DNA of 37,448 bases from Oscillospiraceae bacterium (GCA_902801295.1 CADCHN010000014.1:1-37448); one strand, 5' to 3'; shown: positions 23,629-31,982, counted from the stretch's first letter. Made by a program: numbers and translations. Notes: generated by a model from the sequence alone, not told the origin.

Positions 23629-23898
23629 TTACAGCAGGTAGTGAAACGCCAGCAGGATCAGCACACCGGGGATGCCGATGAAGCCGGAGACGAGGCAGTT
23701 GACCAGCGTCGGCTCGAGATAGACGCCGATGGACGCGCCGAAGTAGTTGACCAGAAACAGCAGCAGAAAACCGAATACGGCGTGCAGAATAAATTTGAAA
23801 ATCCGCTTGATCGGCCGCGTGAAAATGCGCAGCAGCAACAGGATGCCGAGACCGGCGGCGATAAGCGTCAGCGTGCTGTAAGAAAAAACGTTCATCAT
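23629..23898 (-). CDS. bofA: Pro-sigma-K processing inhibitor BofA family protein
   Basis: An 89-residue protein with two or three membrane helices (about 8-23, 34-52, 64-85). The C-terminal half, with NYFGASIGVYLEPTLVN and GFIGIPGVLILLAF, matches the BofA signature. BofA holds the intramembrane protease SpoIVFB inactive in the mother-cell membrane around the forespore until sigma-K should be released. The start is one of two adjacent ATGs after AAAGGAT. Its presence with sigK in the window supports a spore-forming host. Neighbouring murF and HAD genes are convergent and unrelated. Confidence 0.88.
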   Translation of the reverse strand: MMNVFSYSTLTLIAAGLGILLLLRIFTRPIKRIFKFILHAVFGFLLLFLVNYFGASIGVYLEPTLVNCLVSGFIGIPGVLILLAFHYLL

Positions 23899-24195
23899 GA
23901 TCCTTTCCGGCGGAAAAACTTGCCTGTGTAGACCGCCGCGACATGCACATACTATCCTCGGACAAGGCGCCGGGGCGCGAGAGAGAAAGAGCGCCCGGAT
24001 GTCGACTTTCTATCCAGCTATAGAAATACATCCAAAACGGCGTCTTGTCAAGCGCACGGAGAGTTTTCCGGGAAAAAGAAAATATCCGGCGCGGAGCGGG
24101 CTGCAAATTGCAGCCCGCTTTCTGCATCTTGGAAAAGATGTCATTGTTTTTTCCGCCATCCGTCGCTATGAATAAGGCCAGGGAGGGATAGCGAC
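23899..24195. other. Intergenic region between bofA and a DUF6291-like gene
   Basis: No gene is seen in these 297 bp. A minus-strand TTGACA with 17-bp spacing to TATTTC (24051 to 24023) could drive bofA. A 25-bp palindrome lies at 24095-24119 (12-bp arms). A weak plus-strand promoter (TTGTTT 24144-24149, TATGAA 24167-24172) precedes the next gene. Confidence 0.45.
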
Positions 24196-24699
24196 ATGAG
24201 TAACGCAAACAAAAAACAGCGGGAAGTGCCCGGACTGATGCTGTATACCAGCAGCCGGGCGCTCTTTGAGGCGCTGCAGCCGGAGCAACTCAAGCGGCTG
24301 CTGCTGGGGATGCTGGATTACGTGGCCGGGGGAAACAGCCCGGAGCCGGAGAGCCCGGAGGAGCGCGTCGCCTGGGCGGCCATGCAGGATCACATCAACT
24401 GGGATCGGCAGCGCTACGAGAAAAAATGCCTGCAGAACCAGTATAACCGTTTTCTCCGCGAAGCGGAGAAGTACATGGAGCGTGGGGACTGCCCGGATTT
24501 TGAGGATTGGCTGGAGCTGAGCGAGCAGGGGACTCGCAAAAGCGCGGACACCCTCGCCCTGGCTTACGACCGTACTCTTTTTTTACGAAACTTACCAAAG
24601 ACAGAAACAAAAAAAGACCCAATCACAAATGCAGTCTCTCAGATCCAGGCTCTATCACAGGCACCCGAAACGCCGCCCGGCCTGCTCCGCTATCTGTGA
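24196..24699 (+). CDS. DUF6291-like hypothetical protein
   Basis: A 167-residue soluble protein. An N-terminal segment with ALFEALQPEQLKRLLLGML and YVAGG, then AWAAMQDHINWDRQRYEKK, resembles the small DUF6291 proteins often found in prophage or DnaD-type replication contexts; the C-terminal third is low complexity. There is no catalytic motif. The ATG follows AGGGAGGGATAG. It lies directly upstream of DnaA-box-like motifs and a topoisomerase pair, which may hint at a replication-linked role, but this is only positional. No other phage genes are near. Confidence 0.55.
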   Translation: MSNANKKQREVPGLMLYTSSRALFEALQPEQLKRLLLGMLDYVAGGNSPEPESPEERVAWAAMQDHINWDRQRYEKKCLQNQYNRFLREAEKYMERGDCPDFEDWLELSEQGTRKSADTLALAYDRTLFLRNLPKTETKKDPITNAVSQIQALSQAPETPPGLLRYL

Positions 24700-24704
24700 T
24701 TTGC

Positions 24705-24745
24705 TGTGGAAAACCGCCTCAATGTGTGGACAAATCTGTGGAAAA
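24705..24745. promoter_or_regulatory. Three DnaA-box-like motifs upstream of the topoisomerase genes
   Basis: TGTGGAAAA at 24705-24713 and 24737-24745, and TGTGGACAA at 24725-24733, all in the same orientation. Their complements, TTTTCCACA and TTGTCCACA, fit the DnaA consensus TTWTNCACA with zero and one mismatch. An AT-rich stretch and promoter follow. This could be a DnaA-regulated promoter or titration site. Confidence 0.45.
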
Positions 24746-24767
24746 GCCCAAAGCGCGGCGCGGGGGC

Positions 24768-24796
24768 TTGAAAATTTGCCGGATCTGCGATATACT
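24768..24796 (+). promoter_or_regulatory. Predicted promoter of the topoisomerase operon
   Basis: TTGAAA at 24768-24773, a 17-bp spacer and TATACT at 24791-24796, about 65 bp before the first ATG. Confidence 0.65.
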
Positions 24797-24862
24797 ACAT
24801 AAGCTAAAATAGACGGATTATGTCTCATAATCAATACAAGATATGGTAAAAGGGTAACATTT

Positions 24863-26857
24863 ATGACAAAAAGCAGCGTATCCTACGGCAACGACAGCAT
24901 CTCCCAGCTCAAGGGCGCCGACCGCGTCCGCAAGCGCCCGGGCGTGATCTTCGGCTCGGACGGGCTGGACGGCTGCGAGCACGCCGTGTTTGAGATCCTC
25001 TCCAACGCCATCGACGAGGCCCGCGAGGGCTACGGCGACCAGATCACCCTCACCGCCTTCGAGGACGGCTCGATCGAGGTGGAGGACTTCGGCCGCGGCT
25101 GTCCGCTGGACTGGAACCCCAACGAAAAGCGCTTCAACTGGGAACTGGTGTTCTGCGAGCTCTACGCCGGCGGCAAGTACCAGAACGCCGACGGCGGCGA
25201 CTACGAATACTCCCTCGGACTCAACGGCCTGGGCTCCTGCGCCACGCAGTACGCTTCCGAGTATATGGACGTGACCGTCTGGCGTGACGGCAAGCGCTAC
25301 GACCTGCACTTCAAGAAGGGCAAGGTCCTCGGCAAGAAGGGCCAGGAGCTGACGATCCAGCCCGCCGACCGCAAAAAGACCGGCACCACGATCCGCTGGC
25401 GGCCCGACCGCGAGGTCTTTACCGAGACCGACATCCCGGCCGACTACTTCCGCGACACCCTGCGCAAGCAGGCCGTGGTGAACGCGGGCGTGCATTTCCG
25501 CCTGAAGCTGCAGCACGGCAAGAGCTTTGAGACCGAGGAATTCTGCTACGAAAACGGCATCCGCGACTACGTGGCCGAGATCGCCGGCGAGGGCGCGCTG
25601 ACCGCGCCCGAGTTCATCCAGGCCGAGCGCCGCGGCCGCGACCGCGAGGACAAGCCCGAATACAAGGTGCGCCTGTCGGCCGCCTTCTGCTTCTCCAATA
25701 AGGTGACGGCGCTGGAGTACTACCACAACTCCTCGTGGCTGGAAAACGGCGGCGCGCCGGACAAGGCCGTTCGCAGCGCCTTTGTCTCCGCCATCGACGC
25801 CTACATCAAAAAAATCGGCAAGTACCAGAAAAACGAGACGGCCATCAAGTTCCAGGACGTGCAGGACTGCCTCGTGCTGGTGACGAACTGCTTTTCCACG
25901 CAGACCTCCTACGAAAACCAGACCAAAAAGGCCATCAACAACCGTTTCATCCAGCAGGCGATGACCGAGTTTTTCAAGGAGCGGCTGGAGGTCTACTTCA
26001 TCGAGAACAAGCCCGAGGCCGACCGCATCGCCGAGCAGGTGCTGGTCAACAAGCGCAGCCGCGAGACGGCCGAGCGCGCCCGCCAGGGCATGAAGAAAAA
26101 GCTCTCCGGCTCCATCGACATCTCCAACCGCGTGCAGAAATTCGTCGACTGCCGCAGCCGTGACCCGGAGAAGCGCGAGATCTACATCGTCGAGGGCGAC
26201 TCGGCTCTCGGCGCCTGCAAGCTCTCGAGGGACGCGGAATTCCAGGGCATCATGCCGGTGCGCGGCAAGATCCTCAACTGCCTGAAGGCCGACTACGTGC
26301 GCATCTTCAAAAGCGAGGTCATCACGGACCTGCTGAAGGTGCTCGGCTGCGGCGTGGAGGTCAAGGACAAGCACACCAAGGACCTGCAGAGCTTTGACCT
26401 GTCGAACCTCCGCTGGAGCAAGATCATCATCTGCACCGACGCGGACGTGGACGGCTACCACATCCGCACGCTGATCCTCACGATGCTCTACCGCCTCGCC
26501 CCGACGCTGATCCGCGAGGGCTACGTCTACATCGCCGAGTCGCCGCTGTACGAGATCGGCTGCAAGGGCAAGACGTATTTTGCCTATTCCGAGCGCGAGA
26601 AGGCCGAGATCCTCGACTCCCTCGGCGGCGCGAAGGCGACGATCAGCCGCAGCAAGGGTCTGGGCGAGAACGACCCGGACATGATGTGGATGACGACGAT
26701 GAACCCGGCGACCCGGCGGCTCATCAAGGTCATGCCCGAGGACGCCGAGCGCATGGCCTCGGTGTTCGAGCTGCTGCTGGGTGACGATCTGAGCGGGCGC
26801 AAGGACCACATCGCCGAATTCGGCAGCCAGTACCTCGACCTGGCGGATCTGTCGTAA
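24863..26857 (+). CDS. Type IIA DNA topoisomerase, ATPase (ParE/GyrB-like) subunit, divergent
   Basis: A 664-residue subunit with the GHKL ATPase domain (Glu44 and Asn48 in FEILSNAIDEA; lid SLGLNGLGS at 117-125 in place of GGLHGVG), the transducer loop QTK at 353-355, and a TOPRIM domain with EGDSALGACK (Glu444) and DADVDGYHIRTL (Asp526, 528, 530). All metal and ATP residues are present, so it should be active. Sequence differs from standard GyrB and ParE, suggesting a third paralogue class in this lineage or the organism's topoisomerase IV. It is followed 22 bp later by the matching A subunit. Confidence 0.85.
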   Translation: MTKSSVSYGNDSISQLKGADRVRKRPGVIFGSDGLDGCEHAVFEILSNAIDEAREGYGDQITLTAFEDGSIEVEDFGRGCPLDWNPNEKRFNWELVFCELYAGGKYQNADGGDYEYSLGLNGLGSCATQYASEYMDVTVWRDGKRYDLHFKKGKVLGKKGQELTIQPADRKKTGTTIRWRPDREVFTETDIPADYFRDTLRKQAVVNAGVHFRLKLQHGKSFETEEFCYENGIRDYVAEIAGEGALTAPEFIQAERRGRDREDKPEYKVRLSAAFCFSNKVTALEYYHNSSWLENGGAPDKAVRSAFVSAIDAYIKKIGKYQKNETAIKFQDVQDCLVLVTNCFSTQTSYENQTKKAINNRFIQQAMTEFFKERLEVYFIENKPEADRIAEQVLVNKRSRETAERARQGMKKKLSGSIDISNRVQKFVDCRSRDPEKREIYIVEGDSALGACKLSRDAEFQGIMPVRGKILNCLKADYVRIFKSEVITDLLKVLGCGVEVKDKHTKDLQSFDLSNLRWSKIIICTDADVDGYHIRTLILTMLYRLAPTLIREGYVYIAESPLYEIGCKGKTYFAYSEREKAEILDSLGGAKATISRSKGLGENDPDMMWMTTMNPATRRLIKVMPEDAERMASVFELLLGDDLSGRKDHIAEFGSQYLDLADLS

Positions 26858-26879
26858 ACAAGGAGTTAGGAACAGGATT

Positions 26880-29120
26880 ATGGCTAAGAAGAAAGAACCG
26901 GAACAGAAGAAATACGACAACCCCAACGTGGTCGGACTGCACGCGGCGGTGCTGGAGCAGCCCATCACCGAGACACTGGAGACGAACTTCATGCCCTACG
27001 CCATGTCGGTCATCGTCTCGCGCGCCATCCCGGAGATCGACGGCTTCAAGCCCTCGCACCGCAAGCTCCTCTACACCATGTACAAGATGGGGCTGCTGGG
27101 CGGCGCGCGCACCAAAAGCGCCAACATCGTCGGCCAGACGATGCGCCTCAACCCCCACGGCGACGCGGCCATCTACGAGACGATGGTGCGCCTGTCGGTG
27201 GGCTACGGCGCGCTTTTGACGCCCTTTGTCGACTCCAAGGGCAACTTCGGCAAGGTCTTTTCGCGCGACATGAGCTGCGCCGCCTCGCGCTACACCGAGG
27301 CGCGGCTCGCGCCGATCTGCGCCGAGGTCTTCCGCGACATCGACAAGGACACCGTGGACTTTGTCGACAACTACGACGGCAGCATGCAGGAGCCGAGCCT
27401 CCTGCCCACCGCCTTCCCGAACGTGCTGGTCTCCGCCAACTCCGGTATCGCCGCCGGCATGGCCAGCACCATCTGCGGCTTCAACCTCACCGAGGTCTGC
27501 GAGACGACGATCCAGTACCTCAAGGACCCGGGCTGCGAGCTGATGACGACGCTGCCCGCGCCGGATTTCCCCACCGGCGGCGAGATCATCTACGACCGGC
27601 GCGAGATGGAGAACATCTACCTCACCGGCCGCGGCAGCTTCAAGGTGCGCGCCCGCTGGCGCTACCTGCCGAAGGAAAACATCATCGAGATCTATGAGCT
27701 GCCCTACACCACGACCTCCGAGGCCGTGATCGACAAGGTGGCCGAGCTCATCAAGGCCGGCAAGATCCGCGAGATTAACGACATGCGCGACGAGACCGAC
27801 CTGAGCGGCCTGCGCCTTGCCATCGACTGCAAGCGCGGCGTCGATCCCGACAAGCTGATGCAAAAGCTCTTCAAGATGACGACGCTCCAGGACGCCTTCC
27901 CCTGCAACTTCAACATCCTCGTGGCCGGCAGCCCGCGCGTGATGGGCGTGCGCGAGATCCTCGAGGAGTGGACGGCCTGGCGCATGGAGAGCCAGCGCCG
28001 CCGCATCTACCACGAGCTGCAGAAGAAAAAGGAAAAGCTGCACCTGCTGCAGGGTCTCGGCCGCATCCTGCTGGACATCGACAAGGCCATCGCGATCATC
28101 CGCGAGACCGAGCTCGAGAGCGAGGTCGTGCCCAATTTGATGATGGGCTTCGGCATCGACCAGGTGCAGGCGGAGTATGTGGCGGAGATCAAGCTGCGCA
28201 ACATCAACCGCGAGTACATCCTCAAGCGCACCGCCGAGACCGAGGATCTCGAAGCCGCCATCGAGGATCTGGAGGCCACGCTCCAGAGCCGCCGGCGCAT
28301 CAAGAGCCTCATCATCGAGGAGCTGCGCGCGATCATCAGGAAATACCCCAGCCCGCGCCGTTCCCCGATCGTCTACGCCGACGAGATCGAGGAATTCGAC
28401 GAGGAGGAGAGCGTGCCGGACTACCCGGTGTCGCTGTTCCTGTCGCGTGAGGGCTACCTGAAAAAAATCACCGCCCAGAGCCTGCGCATGAGCGGCGAGC
28501 ACAAGTACAAGGACGGCGACGGCCCGCGCCTGAGCTTCGAGGCCTCGAACCGCGGCGAGCTGCTGATCCTCACCGACCGGCAGCAGATGTACAAGGTGCG
28601 CATCGCCGAGCTCGAGGAGACCAAGGCCAGCGCCCTCGGCCTCTATCTGCCGACGCGCCTCGAAATGGACGAGGGCGAGAGCGTGCTGACCGTGCTCGAC
28701 CCCGGCGACTACAGGGGCGAGCTGATCTTCTTCTTCGAAAACGGCAAGGCGGCGCGCGTGCCGCTGTCCGCTTACGAGACCAAGACCCGCCGCAAGAAGC
28801 TGATCGGCGCCTGCTCGGACAAGAGCCCGGTGGTCGCGCTGCTGCAGCTCAAGGAGGAGCAGGATCTCGTCTGCCAGGCCAGCGACGACCGCGCCCTGGT
28901 CTTCCATTCTTCGCTGCTGCAGCCCAAAACCAGCCGCACCACCCAGGGCGTCGGCGTGATGGCGCTCAAAAAGGGCCGCGTGCTGACGCGCGCGATGACC
29001 CTCGCCGACAGCCAGATCAAGAACGTATCCCGCTATCGCGTGCGCACGCTGCCCGCCGCCGGCGCGCTGCTGCGCCCGGAGGATCGGGAGGAGCAGCAGA
29101 TGAGCCTGCTGGAGGAGTAA
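26880..29120 (+). CDS. Type IIA DNA topoisomerase, cleavage (ParC/GyrA-like) subunit, divergent
   Basis: A 746-residue subunit. The winged-helix/tower region starts FMPYAMSVIVSRAIPEIDGF; the active-site Tyr is Tyr138 in SRYTEARL; NANSGIAAGMAS-type segments and a long coiled coil (about 360-480) follow. The C-terminal region from about 515 resembles degenerate beta-pinwheel blades, and no GyrA box (QRRGGKG) is visible, so it is more likely a decatenase/relaxase of ParC type than a gyrase. It forms an operon with the ParE-like gene upstream; a YitT gene starts three bases after the stop. Confidence 0.85.
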   Translation: MAKKKEPEQKKYDNPNVVGLHAAVLEQPITETLETNFMPYAMSVIVSRAIPEIDGFKPSHRKLLYTMYKMGLLGGARTKSANIVGQTMRLNPHGDAAIYETMVRLSVGYGALLTPFVDSKGNFGKVFSRDMSCAASRYTEARLAPICAEVFRDIDKDTVDFVDNYDGSMQEPSLLPTAFPNVLVSANSGIAAGMASTICGFNLTEVCETTIQYLKDPGCELMTTLPAPDFPTGGEIIYDRREMENIYLTGRGSFKVRARWRYLPKENIIEIYELPYTTTSEAVIDKVAELIKAGKIREINDMRDETDLSGLRLAIDCKRGVDPDKLMQKLFKMTTLQDAFPCNFNILVAGSPRVMGVREILEEWTAWRMESQRRRIYHELQKKKEKLHLLQGLGRILLDIDKAIAIIRETELESEVVPNLMMGFGIDQVQAEYVAEIKLRNINREYILKRTAETEDLEAAIEDLEATLQSRRRIKSLIIEELRAIIRKYPSPRRSPIVYADEIEEFDEEESVPDYPVSLFLSREGYLKKITAQSLRMSGEHKYKDGDGPRLSFEASNRGELLILTDRQQMYKVRIAELEETKASALGLYLPTRLEMDEGESVLTVLDPGDYRGELIFFFENGKAARVPLSAYETKTRRKKLIGACSDKSPVVALLQLKEEQDLVCQASDDRALVFHSSLLQPKTSRTTQGVGVMALKKGRVLTRAMTLADSQIKNVSRYRVRTLPAAGALLRPEDREEQQMSLLEE

Positions 29121-29123
29121 AGC

Positions 29124-30017
29124 ATGAGCGAGAACCAATCCTGGAAAAACAGCCCCGCGCTGCGCATGGTGAAGAAATACCTGCTGATCGTGCTCGGCTG
29201 TGCCATTTACGCCGTCGGCTTCCAGTTCTTCTGCTTCCCGAACCGGATCATCAGCGGCGGCGTCATGGGCATCGCCATGATCATCAACGCGCTGAGCGGC
29301 CTGCCCGTCGGCGTGCTGACGATCCTGATTAACGTGCCGCTGTTTCTGATCGCCTGGCGGCACTTCGGGCTGGACTTTCTGATCGGCTCGCTCGTCGGGA
29401 TGCTGCTGATGAGCGTGTTTGTCGATGTGCTGGCCGTGACGGGCTATGTCGCGACGAGCGATCCGATGCTCGGCGCGGTGATCGGCGGCGTGCTCAAGGG
29501 CGCGGGCATGGGCCTCGTGTTCTGCGTGGGCGCCACCACCGGCGGCATGGACATCGTCATCAAGTTCCTGCGCCAGCGCTATAACCACATCAACTTCGGC
29601 ACCCTGATGCTCGTCATCGACGTGAGCGTCATCGTCCTCTACGCGCTGATCCTCAGCGCCCACAATTATGAGAGCGCCATGTACTCGCTGATCGCGATGT
29701 ACGTCTCCACCAAGGTCATCGACCTGCTGCTCTACGGCATCGACAACTCCTGCGTCTGCACCATCATCAGCGAAAACAGCGAGGCCCTCATCCGCGAGAT
29801 CACCTCCGGCCACATGCACCGGGGCGTGACCGTGCTCGAGGGCGAGGGCGCCTACTCCCACCGCAGAAAGCAGGTCATCATGTGCGTCGTCAAGCGCAAC
29901 CAGATCCCCGAGCTGCGCCGCCTGGTGCGCGGCATCGACGAACAGGCTTTCGTCATCATGACTGACGCGAAAAACGTGTTCGGCAACGGCTTCGGCAATA
30001 TCGCGGAGGTGCGCTGA
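29124..30017 (+). CDS. YitT-family membrane protein
   Basis: A 297-residue protein: an N-terminal YitT/DUF161 membrane part (five or six helices, about 18-195) with GFQFFCFPNRIISGGVMGIA and GATTGGMDIVIKFL, then a cytosolic DUF2179 domain (about 215-297) with EGEGAYSHRRKQVIMCVV and DAKNVFGNGF. The transported substrate or role of the family is unknown. It starts three bases after the topoisomerase A gene, and its stop overlaps the next ATG (TGATG), so all four genes may be co-transcribed. Confidence 0.88.
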   Translation: MSENQSWKNSPALRMVKKYLLIVLGCAIYAVGFQFFCFPNRIISGGVMGIAMIINALSGLPVGVLTILINVPLFLIAWRHFGLDFLIGSLVGMLLMSVFVDVLAVTGYVATSDPMLGAVIGGVLKGAGMGLVFCVGATTGGMDIVIKFLRQRYNHINFGTLMLVIDVSVIVLYALILSAHNYESAMYSLIAMYVSTKVIDLLLYGIDNSCVCTIISENSEALIREITSGHMHRGVTVLEGEGAYSHRRKQVIMCVVKRNQIPELRRLVRGIDEQAFVIMTDAKNVFGNGFGNIAEVR

Positions 30018-31303
30018 TGAGAAAAACCGCGCTTGCGCTGCTGCTGTGTCTGCTCATCGCTCTGCTCTCCGGCTGCGGCAGCATCTATCGGGCGGACTAC
30101 TACCACGAGACGGACGTCGCCTTCCCGGAGCCGCCCCATGGCGACCCCTCGCCCGCGGACAAGGTCACCGTGGCGGACGCCGCGGCGCTGCGGAGTGAGC
30201 TGCTGGACATGGTCTACGCCGGCCAGAGCGAGCGGCGCATCGCCTTTGACCCAAGCTATGACGGCGATCCCCGCGCCGACCTCGAGGCCGCCTGCGGCAC
30301 CATGCACCGCGAGGACGCGCTCTGGGCCTACTGCGTGCAGAACGCGCGCTTCGAGGTCTCGCACATCGTCACCCGCGACGAGGCCGACGTGCATATCGAC
30401 TACGCCGCATCCGCCCTTCCGGTGAGCGAGGTGCTGCAGCTCAACTACGCCGCCGGGCTGGAGAAGATCCTGCGCACCGCCATGGAGAGCGACAGCCGCC
30501 GCCTCGTTATCCTGATCGGCAACAGCCGCTACAGCGCCGACGCGATGGCCGGCCTCGTCAGCGAGGTCTATCGCGCAGACCCTGGCTGCGCGGCCGTCGA
30601 GCCCGCCGCGGACGTCAACATGTTCAGCGGCGCCGGGCGGCAGCGGCTGTATGATATCGGGCTGGACTACCGCCTGGACGACGAGGAGCTGAGCCGCCGC
30701 CGCGCCGCGCTCGACGCCTTTGACAGCGCCGCGCTCACCGAGGCTGAGCGCAGCGACGGCCGCCGCGCGCTGGATCTGGCGCAATGGCTGAGCCAGAGCT
30801 GCGAGCTGAGCAGCATCAGCAGCCACAACACCGCATGGGACGCGATCATTGAGCGCAGCGCCAACAGCGAGGGGCTCGCGCTGGCCTATGTGCTGCTCTG
30901 CGCGCGGCAGAACATCCCCTGTCAGATCGTCTACGGCCAGCGGCAATGGAAAGACCAGTGCTGGAACATCATCGAGCTGGACGGCCAGCACTACCACGTG
31001 GATCTGACGGCCTGCATCCGGGACGGCATCGAGACGGGCTTCCTGCGCAACGACGAGAGCATGTGGCGGGATTATCGCTGGGACACCTCGTCCTATGCCA
31101 TCTGCGCCGGGAATCTGGACTACTGGACGCTGACCGGCCTGGAGCGCGAGCAGACGCCGCCGGCCGAGACCGAGACGCCGACCGAGACTCCGACCGAAAC
31201 CGAGACGCCGGGGGAGACGCCCGCACCCGCAGAGACGCCGCTGCCGACCGAGCCGCCCGCGCCGGAGGCCACGCCGCAGCCGGACGAGAGCCCGACGCCG
31301 TGA
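30017..31303 (+). CDS. Lipoprotein with transglutaminase-like domain lacking the catalytic Cys and His
   Basis: A 428-residue predicted lipoprotein (lipobox LLSGC, Cys20). From about residue 270 a transglutaminase-core pattern is seen: ANSEGLALAYVLL, IPCQIVYG, QCWNIIELDGQHYHVDLT. At the triad positions there is Ser284 for Cys, Gln314 for His and a retained Asp329, so protease or crosslinking activity is unlikely. The last 45 residues are a Thr/Glu/Pro-rich tail. It may be a binding or structural relative of peptidoglycan-associated transglutaminase-like proteins. The ATG overlaps the yitT stop. Confidence 0.72.
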   Translation: MRKTALALLLCLLIALLSGCGSIYRADYYHETDVAFPEPPHGDPSPADKVTVADAAALRSELLDMVYAGQSERRIAFDPSYDGDPRADLEAACGTMHREDALWAYCVQNARFEVSHIVTRDEADVHIDYAASALPVSEVLQLNYAAGLEKILRTAMESDSRRLVILIGNSRYSADAMAGLVSEVYRADPGCAAVEPAADVNMFSGAGRQRLYDIGLDYRLDDEELSRRRAALDAFDSAALTEAERSDGRRALDLAQWLSQSCELSSISSHNTAWDAIIERSANSEGLALAYVLLCARQNIPCQIVYGQRQWKDQCWNIIELDGQHYHVDLTACIRDGIETGFLRNDESMWRDYRWDTSSYAICAGNLDYWTLTGLEREQTPPAETETPTETPTETETPGETPAPAETPLPTEPPAPEATPQPDESPTP

Positions 31304-31329
31304 CGGCACCGGAAAACAGAAAAAATTTC

Positions 31330-31357
31330 TTGACAAATCAGCAATTTGTGATACACT
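31330..31357 (+). promoter_or_regulatory. Predicted tRNA promoter
   Basis: A perfect TTGACA at 31330-31335, 16-bp spacer and TACACT at 31352-31357, 16 bp before tRNA-Gly. Confidence 0.6.
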
Positions 31358-31372
31358 ATGCATGTTGCTGAT

Positions 31373-31448
31373 GCGGGCATAGCTCATCCGGTAGAGCGCC
31401 ACCTTGCCAAGGTGGAGGTAGCGAGTTCGAGCCTCGTTGCCCGCTCCA
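31373..31448 (+). tRNA. tRNA-Gly (GCC)
   Basis: A complete cloverleaf: acceptor GCGGGCA/TGCCCGC, anticodon stem CCACC/GGTGG with loop TTGCCAA (anticodon GCC at 31406-31408), T-loop TTCGAGC, discriminator T and an encoded CCA. Confidence 0.96.
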
Positions 31449-31452
31449 GAAA

Positions 31453-31486
31453 AAAGTCTGTTGCGAATTAGCAACAGACTTTTCTT
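31453..31486 (+). terminator. Terminator-like hairpin between two tRNA genes
   Basis: A 12-bp stem (31453-31464 with 31471-31482) followed by TTTTCTTT. It lies only about six bases before tRNA-Leu, leaving no room for a separate promoter, so read-through or processing must supply that tRNA. Confidence 0.75.
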
Positions 31487-31491
31487 TATCT

Positions 31492-31574
31492 GCGGGTATG
31501 GTGGAATTGGCAGACACGCTGGATTTAGGTTCCAGTGGGCGACCGTGCAGGTTCAAGTCCTGTTACCCGCACCA
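31492..31574 (+). tRNA. tRNA-Leu (TAG)
   Basis: A class II tRNA of 83 nt: acceptor GCGGGTA/TACCCGC, anticodon stem CTGGA/TCCAG with loop TTTAGGT (anticodon TAG at 31526-31528), a long variable arm, T-loop TTCAAGT and encoded CCA. Confidence 0.95.
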
Positions 31575-31659
31575 CGTCAGAAGAACTCAGCTCCGTTCCG
31601 TTTCCGCGGTTTGCGTAAGCGCCGCGAAAACTGCGCATCCGCTGCGTCCTTCTTCCTTT

Positions 31660-31897
31660 CCGAAACGGAGGTCTCACGGGGGACCTCCGTTTCGGTTATG
31701 GAGAACGGTTCGGATTTAGATTGCTCCGGTGCACCAGAAAGAGGGCATCCTTTCGGATGCCCTCTTTCTGGTGGCCCGCCTTTGGCGGGCGAAGATCCGC
31801 TTCGCTCAAATTGCCGGAGGGAATAACCAATCCCCTCCGGCACTGCCCCATGCGAAACGAAACCGGTTCGGATTTGGTGGCCCGCCTTTGGCGGGCG
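31660..31897. repeat. Cluster of palindromic (REP-like) repeats
   Basis: The 408-bp region from tRNA-Leu to the small membrane protein gene has no convincing CDS. It holds hairpins at 31660-31695 (14-bp arms), 31732-31773 (perfect 19-bp arms), 31774-31790 and 31880-31896 (two copies of GCCCGCCTTTGGCGGGC), and 31812-31842 (10-bp arms). CGGTTCGGATTT occurs at 31706-31717 and 31864-31875, and a 23-mer spanning the short hairpin is duplicated 106 bp apart. This suggests nested or duplicated palindromic elements. Confidence 0.7.
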
Positions 31898-31900
31898 CAT

Positions 31901-31929
31901 TTGACAGCGCCGGGGAGTCGTGATACAAT
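31901..31929 (+). promoter_or_regulatory. Promoter of the small membrane protein gene
   Basis: A perfect TTGACA at 31901-31906, a 17-bp spacer and TACAAT at 31924-31929, immediately after the repeat cluster; one of the best promoters in the window. Confidence 0.72.
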
Positions 31930-31982
31930 AAAACAAAAAAATTGGCCGCTCCGCTTTGAGGGCGTCAAAAGGAGGAAAAAAC

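Noticed and set aside
24196..24699. A prophage remnant, suggested by the DUF6291-like protein
   Set aside because: No integrase, capsid, terminase or other phage gene is adjacent, and the neighbours are housekeeping genes.
24705..24862. A chromosomal replication origin
   Set aside because: Only three DnaA-like boxes, no dnaA, dnaN, rpmH or recF nearby, and the AT-rich part is short; a regulatory role is more economical.
26730..29861. A 1043-codon open frame on the minus strand opposite the topoisomerase genes
   Set aside because: It is a shadow frame caused by high GC at third codon positions; its translation is low-complexity (His/Asp/Ala/Val rich), it has no family resemblance, and the plus strand encodes clear proteins.
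31660..31897. A possible CRISPR array because of repeated palindromes
   Set aside because: Repeats differ from one another, spacing is irregular, and no cas genes are in the window.
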